Shown here: piece after piece, positions 58,510 to 64,000 of the stretch | Layout of the letters: each line of letters starts with the position of its first letter | Position numbering within the stretch: position 1 is the first letter of the stretch | Assembly: GCF_001310955.1 (NCBI RefSeq) | Contig: NZ_BAZX01000010.1 | Coordinates: 1-64,000 of the forward strand | Source: Marinifilum fragile JCM 15579 | Lineage (GTDB): Bacteria > Bacteroidota > Bacteroidia > Bacteroidales > Marinifilaceae | DNA length: 64,000 nucleotides | Direction: 5' to 3' | Notes under the pieces: generated by a model | The model's input: the letters and a program-made list of their open reading frames with translations, nothing else | Told to the model about the DNA's origin: nothing | Databases searched by the model: none | Made by a program: the position numbers and the translations under genes

Positions 58510-59350
58510 GTCACTCTCGGGCACTTCTCTTGCATTAATAGCAGCATTTCAATCTCTTGCGGTAATTTTAAATATTGGATACATTAAAATTTATTTGTTC
58601 ATTTAGGGAGACTTTATTTTAATCCGGTGACTTACTGTTTGTCTACAAATTTTTCCATTTATACTACTTGTATGCATGAAAAAATCAATAAGCCACCGGA
58701 TACTTTTAGTTTCTTTCAATGGGTGATCTTATAGATCTGCCTCTTTCAAGCAATAAGTTTACGCTATACATCATACTTATTTATAAATTACAACAACTGC
58801 AAAGTACAATACAAGCGGAAATATATGTTCGTGAGATATATTTAGGCTCATTTAAAGAACCTTATAAATGGAATATCGGTATCCCGATTAATTTGTAGAC
58901 AATATAAAGGTAAACAAAATAAATTTACACTGACAAATAAAACTTAGAGATTATTTAAAAAAAATTAAAATAATTTAAACCCTTGGAGTAAATTCAATGA
59001 TACATAAGGCATTCCCCTTTCTCCTTTCACCTTTGACCTTGTTTCTTGGGCTTTGTGCTTTTGAGTTTAAATTGAGAGATCCCTCCACAGGCTCGGGATG
59101 ACTGTCATGAGTAATGAGTAATTAACAATGAACATTACAGTTTTGAAATCATACGGTTCTCTACGAAACAGCTTCATTTGAGTTCATCTGTGGACAAGAC
59201 TTATCAGCGAAAATCAGATCTATCATCAACATCTGCGTCTACGCCTTTGTGTTCTTTGTGAAACGCCTTCGTTTGCCTTTGTGGTTAAAATTTACAATCC
59301 GTAGCGATCCATTCGTGTTCTTTTTTATTTGTGGAGAATCATTGGAAAAG
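58510..59350. other. Long intergenic region with nested inverted repeats
   Basis: No gene. Two inverted-repeat pairs are visible: ATCCGGTGACTTA (58622-58634) with TAAGCCACCGGAT (58689-58701), and TTGTCTACAAAT (58639-58650) with ATTTGTAGACAA (58891-58902, perfect). A REPIN-like half follows at 59075-59102. Confidence 0.4.
59075..59102. repeat. REPIN-like half
   Basis: GAGATCCCTC...GGGATGAC, preceded by TTTAAATTGAGA; the same arrangement recurs at 59798-59825. Confidence 0.6.
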
Positions 59351-59388
59351 AATAAAGCCCCAAAGATGAATTCCTTGAGGCTTTTATT
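59351..59388 (-). terminator. Terminator after the small protein gene
   Basis: AATAAAGCCCCAAAG / CCTTGAGGCTTTTATT stem, followed by T-rich DNA on the minus strand, just past the stop at 59406. Confidence 0.6.
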
Positions 59389-59405
59389 ATTGAATATTTA
59401 TTTCT

Positions 59406-59543
59406 TTAGAAACAAAAATCCAAAACCTTAGCGGCATTTTCCTGGTCACCATTCTCTAAAAGATCCTGGGCCATTTTAATCAATTGATTGTCTGCCGCCC
59501 CATTTTTAATAGCTTCCGCTATCTCCTTTGGTAAATTTTCCAT
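59406..59543 (-). CDS. Small acidic protein, 45 aa
   Basis: A short frame starting MENLPKEIAEAIKNGAADNQ and ending NAAKVLDFCF. It looks like a compact two- or three-helix protein, with Leu/Ile spacing (LIKMAQDLLENGDQENAAKVL) that suggests helix packing. The ATG at 59543 is preferred over an upstream start at 59606, because the extra residues are hydrophobic and unlike the rest. A terminator directly downstream supports a real gene. Family unknown to me. Confidence 0.55.
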   Translation of the reverse strand: MENLPKEIAEAIKNGAADNQLIKMAQDLLENGDQENAAKVLDFCF

Positions 59544-60178
59544 ATTAAAACATTGTAATAGTAGTGTTATATCAAACAAAGCTATAAAAATAATTTGTAC
59601 TGTCAAGCTGTCAAATGTGTCAACTTATATTTTTAATGGTAAAATTGGATCATTTCATTATCGAAAACGTTTGATTCGTCTATAGGTAGTCAAAATGTCG
59701 CACAGTCCAATAGTCGAATAGTCCGACCGTTGAATGGCAGGAAGCGCTTTCTCCTTTCTACTTGGGATTTTGGCTTTGTGTTTTGGAGTTTAAATTGAGA
59801 GATCCCTCGACTAACTCGGGGTGACCACAAAATTGGAATGATAACTGCCTACTGCTAACTACTTCCTGAACTTTTCTTTTCTACGATTCTACCTTTCTAC
59901 CATTCTACTTTTTCAGACTCTTCAAGACTTTTCACACATTTTGACTATTCAACTGTTCGACAGCAAGAACAAAAGAGGCACCGCCCTATGTACTTCTTGT
60001 AATTATTCATTGCTCATTATTAATTACCAATTGTCATTTCCACTTTTTGCCTCTTAATTATCAAATCTTAAAATTAATATGTTATATTTATGCTTTGATT
60101 AGGATAAGCCCCCTATAAGTTCTTATTCGTAATCAACTCAATTAATACAACTTAAACCCCTTCAAATAAAATTTGACA
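59544..60178. other. Intergenic filler before the receiver gene
   Basis: No gene. Holds a REPIN-like half (59798-59825), pyrimidine-rich runs and the recurring AAAGAGGCACCG motif near 59973. Confidence 0.45.
59798..59825. repeat. REPIN-like half
   Basis: GAGATCCCTCGAC...GGGGTGAC. The 60 bp to its left resemble the DNA left of the copy at 59075, so the pair may be a local duplication. Confidence 0.55.
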
Positions 60179-61348
60179 ATGAAGAAACATCGTATTCTTA
60201 TCGTTGATGACATCCCTGAAAATATAAAAGTTCTACAAGCAATTCTTTCCGATTCATCTTACGAAATTCAGTATGCGCTGAATGGTAAGGATGCTTTAAT
60301 GCTTTGTGTGGCAGATAGTTTTGATTTGATATTATTGGATATCATGATGCCTGAAATGGATGGATATGAAGTTTGTAAGTATCTTAAATCAAAAGATAAA
60401 ACCAAGGATATTCCGATTATTTACCTTACTGCCAAGGTAGACAGTGAGGATATTGTAAAGGGATTTGAATCAGGAGCACAGGATTATGTCACGAAACCCT
60501 TTAATCCGCAAGAGCTGATTGCTCGTGTAAATACACATCTTGAACTGAAGCATAAGAATGAATCCTTAAAGTTCATGAATTTGCAATTGGAAGAGCGTGT
60601 GGCAGCTCGTACCATGGAATTACAGGAGGCGAATAATGAATTGCAAGAGGCAAATCATCAGTTGTCAAAATTGGAGGATGCCAAGAACGATTTCCTTTCT
60701 TTAATGTCAACAGAATTGCGTGAACCATTAAATGGGATCGTGGGTTTTGCTGATATGTTGGAGTTCTCTATCAAGAACAAAACCAACTTAAAATATGTTC
60801 GATTTATCAAGCAAGCAGTCGAAAAGTTGATTGGCGTATCTGATATTGCCTTATTACTTTCTGCCTTACGATTCGAACGTTATGAAATGAAAGTACAGGG
60901 ACTTCCTGTATATGAAATTGTAAAAACGAGTTCTGATAAACTGAAAGGGCTGATTACAGAACGTAAGGTCAAATTGAAGATTGATATTCCTAAAAACTAC
61001 ATCATTCGTGGAGATGAGCGCTTATTGCTGGTTTGTATGGAGAAAATCATTGAGAATGCCATTACAAATACGCCATCGCGTTCCGAAGTGTATGTAGGAG
61101 CTGAATTGATGGGGCAAAAAATTAAGGTATTTGTAAAAGATGCAGGAACTCATTTTGCTGCAGGAGAGGTAAATTACACTTTCCGATTCTTCGATTTAGA
61201 GAAAAACGAGCGCACCGAAGAATTTAAAAGATTCTCACCAGGATTGGTGGCCGTTAAACTGGTAATGGATTTACACAAGGCCAAAGTAGATGTTGAAAAT
61301 CTGAAAGAGGGTGGGGTTTGTGTTTCATTTCTGCTTCCGGAGTATTAA
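60179..61348 (+). CDS. Response regulator with degenerate histidine-kinase-like output, 389 aa
   Basis: Intact receiver domain (residues 1-120): acidic pair in ILIVDD, phospho-acceptor Asp54 in LILLDIMMPEMDG, Thr84 and Lys106 in DYVTKPFNP. A coiled linker (about 125-165, ERVAARTMELQEANNELQEANHQ) leads to a HisKA/HATPase-like part, but the H-box reads LMSTELREPLNG, so the phospho-acceptor His is replaced by Thr178. The G-boxes are also weak (KDAGTHFAAGE, FSPGLVAVKLV). It probably signals through protein contact rather than as an active kinase. Start at the ATG at 60179. No partner gene adjacent. Confidence 0.85.
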   Translation: MKKHRILIVDDIPENIKVLQAILSDSSYEIQYALNGKDALMLCVADSFDLILLDIMMPEMDGYEVCKYLKSKDKTKDIPIIYLTAKVDSEDIVKGFESGAQDYVTKPFNPQELIARVNTHLELKHKNESLKFMNLQLEERVAARTMELQEANNELQEANHQLSKLEDAKNDFLSLMSTELREPLNGIVGFADMLEFSIKNKTNLKYVRFIKQAVEKLIGVSDIALLLSALRFERYEMKVQGLPVYEIVKTSSDKLKGLITERKVKLKIDIPKNYIIRGDERLLLVCMEKIIENAITNTPSRSEVYVGAELMGQKIKVFVKDAGTHFAAGEVNYTFRFFDLEKNERTEEFKRFSPGLVAVKLVMDLHKAKVDVENLKEGGVCVSFLLPEY

Positions 61349-61418
61349 AAAAAAGGTCTAAACAGTCAAAAGTCAAACTGTCGAATAATTAAATGTAAAT
61401 TTTGGCAAAATCATATTA

Positions 61419-61465
61419 AAGAAAAGCACAATTAGGTTTATTAATTATCTAATTGTGCTTTTCTT
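61419..61465. terminator. Bidirectional terminator between convergent genes
   Basis: Perfect 17-bp inverted repeat, AAGAAAAGCACAATTAG (61419-61435) and its complement at 61449-61465, with T-rich flanks, between the receiver gene and the four-helix-bundle gene. Confidence 0.85.
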
Positions 61466-61466
61466 A

Positions 61467-61817
61467 TTATTTAAGGTATTTCATCATATTGTATATGCTT
61501 CCTGATAAAAGGCGTGATTTTGATTCTAATTCTCGACTTTGATCCAAGGACATGTAATTTAAGTCAAATGCCAAATAACTCATGCTTCGTACTTCACCGC
61601 ATGAAGCTTTTGCAATATCAAGAAACCGATAAAACTCTTTATCAGAGCTTCTCTCGAATCCTTCTGCAATGTTATTCATTATGGATATTGCTGCTCGTTG
61701 CATCTGATTGGTAAAACCCTTATCTTTTATTTGATTACAGTAGTCATAAACCAATCGAACTAAAGATCTGGCATCTTTCCAGATAAGTAAATCTTCAAAC
61801 TGTTTTATTGTCGCCAT
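61467..61817 (-). CDS. Four-helix-bundle protein (23S-rRNA-IVS family), 116 aa
   Basis: Complete member of the four helix bundle / S23 family. Hallmarks are FEDLLIWKDARSLVRLVY in helix 1 and QMQRAAISIMNNIAEGFERSSDKEF across helices 2-3, with CGEVRSM and a closing helix. It belongs to a different subgroup from the copy at 25523. Named for proteins encoded in 23S rRNA intervening sequences of spirochaetes, but here free-standing. Function not established. The region upstream (61818-61905) contains GACTATTCGACTGTG-type near-repeats. Confidence 0.88.
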   Translation of the reverse strand: MATIKQFEDLLIWKDARSLVRLVYDYCNQIKDKGFTNQMQRAAISIMNNIAEGFERSSDKEFYRFLDIAKASCGEVRSMSYLAFDLNYMSLDQSRELESKSRLLSGSIYNMMKYLK

Positions 61818-61910
61818 TCTTTAATAATTTTAACTTATTCGACTATTCGACTGTGTGACTATTCGACTGTGTGACTGTTTAGACTGTGCGACCGTTTCGA
61901 CTGTTCACGT

Positions 61911-63818
61911 TTAAATCTTCTTCAAAACCATCTTAGCCTTATCAGCTCTAACCACTGCTTTTTTGTAATCTCTTAAGTCATCGTATCGTTTTGCCGGTAA
62001 ATTGAATTTTTTGTATTCCACTTTTCGGATGTAAGTTACTGTGTTACCATCTTGTTTGACTTCACTATAATACTTGCCAAAATCCGAATCAAGCACAACC
62101 TTTTCCGGAATACTTTCCATTTCAAAACCATCTGGTAGTGTAAATTGTATGCTGTCAGTATCATAATATTCGCGTGTGTAACAGATATCTGTTTTGCGAT
62201 CTTTAATCTTTTTGGGAGCCTTATTGGTTCTGTTGATCAAATTAAGAGGAATGAATAAACGATCACCCGATTTGGAAGCATAGTTTCTAATGTCCAATTC
62301 AAGCTTTAAAACCGAACTTGGAATTCTTGTTAACTCTTTGGATACTTCATGATTGTTGATTTTAAAATCAGGAAGTTCCAGATCACTATATATTTTCTTT
62401 TTCTGATCTTCAGGACTTAAGTGAGAAAGCCCAGCTAGGTATGAGTATTGCAAACCCCTGCATTTTTCTGTAATATTTGCCGTAGCAGTACCATCTGGAT
62501 TAATAACGATTTCTCCACTTTTATTTTGGGTATTATCTTCCATTTTATATTCTGGCGTTCGAACCAAATGTCCACCATTTTCATTAATGGCAAGTACGGT
62601 TCTGTCATCGGTACTCGAACTTAAAAATCCACATGGACTGAATTTATTGGTACATTCCAACCAAACGGTATCCTTTTGTAATGGCACCATTAATATGATG
62701 TGGTTTCCAAAGTTTTTAACGAAAGTTGTATCAAGATCACGTTGTTTATTCGCTGATGTGATAATGGTATAATAGGATGGGATATCAACTATCTTAAGAA
62801 GCGATTTCATGTAATTCGATAAAGCTTTACAGTCGCCATAGGATTTATCCTGAACATCTTGAGCAGGGAATGGTTGTTGGCTACCGATACCAACTTGGAT
62901 GCTAACATATCGGGTTTTGTTTTGTAAATATTCATAAAGGGTTTTCACCTTCTCAAATTCCGTTTTGCAATCCTTCACCATTTCTTTTACTTCAGCAACG
63001 GTGTTTTCATCCAGAGCATCTCTTCCATGATTTAGTTTAGAGAACCACTTGGCCAATTCATTCCATGAACTTGTATTCCCTTCAATTTTATCGTATTGAA
63101 ATTTTGTAGGAGCACAAATTAACAAGGGGCCTTGAATTGAATAGGGAGAAGAATAAGGTTCGTGCTTGTATGCTTTCAACTTACTTGCTTTCCATGAATG
63201 CGAAGTTTGGCCTTTGATATTAACTACTTCAGGTTCGATTACTGAGCCGTATAGTTTGTGCTTGAAACAAGTAGGATCGCTTGTTACAATTTTGTATGTA
63301 CTTTCTTGTACCGAACATCTGTAACCGTCATAAGGATACCAACCAGCAATGCTTGTATATTCGTTCAAGCTTTGATTGTATGAATACACAATGGTATATG
63401 GATAATTTTTTTGAACTGTTTCATATTGTTTTACCCTGTTATCAGAGAACATCGATTCTCCAGAAGCACTATAGTCATTAATTTCAGAGGATTTTACCTT
63501 CTCGATTAACATACCTTCCGCATCATATAAAGCAATTTGCAGGTTGCTTAAAGGCATCGATTTGTCATAGAATGCAACAACTTCAGCAAATTCATCGCCC
63601 GATTCGTTGAGAATTGTAATGGCTTTATGGTAAGAGTATTTTAAATTATAGATCGAATTGATTTCAACAATTGTCTCATCAAATCTAATTACGGCATCTG
63701 CATTTTCTTTTAGCTCTTCCGGAATATCACTTACCGGGTAAACAGGAGTTTTTTTTGCGGATAGTTGATTTGTACATAGAAATGTCAGGAGCAATAAAAA
63801 AATGTATCGGACTTTCAT
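61911..63818 (-). CDS. DUF3857 / transglutaminase-like exported protein, 635 aa
   Basis: Signal peptide MKVRYIFLLLLTFLCTNQLSA. The N-terminal DUF3857 domain (about residues 50-230) has YSYHKAITILNESGDEFAE and PYTIVYSYNQSL. A transglutaminase-like domain follows (about 265-410), with the catalytic Cys in DKSYGDCKALSNYMKSLL and His in NFGNHIILMVPL, then a long C-terminal beta region ending KYYSEVKQDGNTVTYIRKVEYKKF. Common in Bacteroidota, periplasmic, with an unknown substrate. Single gene. Confidence 0.9.
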   Translation of the reverse strand: MKVRYIFLLLLTFLCTNQLSAKKTPVYPVSDIPEELKENADAVIRFDETIVEINSIYNLKYSYHKAITILNESGDEFAEVVAFYDKSMPLSNLQIALYDAEGMLIEKVKSSEINDYSASGESMFSDNRVKQYETVQKNYPYTIVYSYNQSLNEYTSIAGWYPYDGYRCSVQESTYKIVTSDPTCFKHKLYGSVIEPEVVNIKGQTSHSWKASKLKAYKHEPYSSPYSIQGPLLICAPTKFQYDKIEGNTSSWNELAKWFSKLNHGRDALDENTVAEVKEMVKDCKTEFEKVKTLYEYLQNKTRYVSIQVGIGSQQPFPAQDVQDKSYGDCKALSNYMKSLLKIVDIPSYYTIITSANKQRDLDTTFVKNFGNHIILMVPLQKDTVWLECTNKFSPCGFLSSSTDDRTVLAINENGGHLVRTPEYKMEDNTQNKSGEIVINPDGTATANITEKCRGLQYSYLAGLSHLSPEDQKKKIYSDLELPDFKINNHEVSKELTRIPSSVLKLELDIRNYASKSGDRLFIPLNLINRTNKAPKKIKDRKTDICYTREYYDTDSIQFTLPDGFEMESIPEKVVLDSDFGKYYSEVKQDGNTVTYIRKVEYKKFNLPAKRYDDLRDYKKAVVRADKAKMVLKKI

Positions 63819-64000
63819 AAGTATTGGTTAAGATTTTTAAAATATCATAAATTAACAATGAACGGAAAGCAAAGATCAATGGTCAGGTTTTATGGAGAAG
63901 AGATAAACCAGTGACAATCTTCTTTTAAAAACAGATCACAGATAAGTGATTAACACTCCATTAATTCTTTGCTCTACGGTTCATCACTTCATTAACAATT
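63819..64000. other. Intergenic DNA at the window edge
   Basis: AT-rich; nothing recognisable in the visible part. Confidence 0.4.

Noticed and set aside
58106..58606. Plus-strand 166-aa frame rich in Cys, His and Leu
   Set aside because: It is the complement of the 21-nt heptad repeat; its open length follows from the repeat, and the composition is unlike any protein I know.

Overview
The window reads as chromosomal DNA of a member of the Bacteroidota, most likely Bacteroidales/Marinilabiliales. Support comes from family content (GLPGLI protein, DUF4301, DUF2027-Smr, OmpA proteins with PD40-like repeats, DUF3857-transglutaminase), from Bacteroidota-type promoters (TTG, about 19-20 nt, TAnnTTTG) and from low GC. 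It holds an RNase P RNA, no tRNA or rRNA that I could recognise, and no CRISPR array.

Layout. 1-26 kb is housekeeping: an RNA methyltransferase; a GLPGLI/outer-membrane barrel pair; an operon of TPR protein, DUF368 lipid-carrier transporter and aroE; DUF4301; two radical-SAM proteins; a PHP phosphatase; a fused PlsC-GNAT acyltransferase; a LysE exporter; DUF2027-Smr; queA; an OmpA protein and a SPOR-like protein. rnpB lies at 26.0-26.4 kb. From 27 to 56 kb runs a surface-polysaccharide locus. It contains a membrane 4,6-dehydratase, Wza-like and Wzz-like export proteins, UDP-glucose dehydrogenase, UDP-GlcA epimerase, flippase, a CapA/TupA-like pair, polymerase, three glycosyltransferases, wecC, wecB and a PglC-type initiating transferase. 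It ends with an acyl-carrier module (adenylation enzyme, GNAT, ACP, KASIII, ACP, two SDRs, MBL hydrolase) followed by PglD- and PglE-type enzymes. 57-64 kb carries a regulatory-fold protein, a decayed heptad-repeat gene, a receiver protein with a degenerate kinase half, a four-helix-bundle protein and a DUF3857 protein.

How the locus probably works (inference). Dehydratase, PglE and PglD homologues would make a UDP-4-amino-4,6-dideoxy-GlcNAc derivative. The ACP/KASIII/SDR module probably builds an unusual hydroxyacyl group for that amine. The PglC homologue would then start the repeat on undecaprenyl phosphate. Three glycosyltransferases would add uronic acids (from ugd plus epimerase, and from wecB/wecC), and flippase, polymerase, Wzz-like and Wza-like proteins would assemble and export the polymer.

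Three cross-cutting observations. (1) Ten conserved genes are each split by one single-base frameshift, often in a homopolymer, which looks more like base-calling error than gene death. (2) Palindromic REPIN-like repeats are scattered through the intergenic DNA, and one copy encloses a complete GIY-YIG nuclease gene between its two halves, suggesting a mobile repeat system. (3) Several unexplained tandem repeats occur: a 41-bp degenerate array at 19 kb, 7-bp microsatellites at 25.5 and 26.6 kb, and a 21-nt heptad-coding array at 58 kb.
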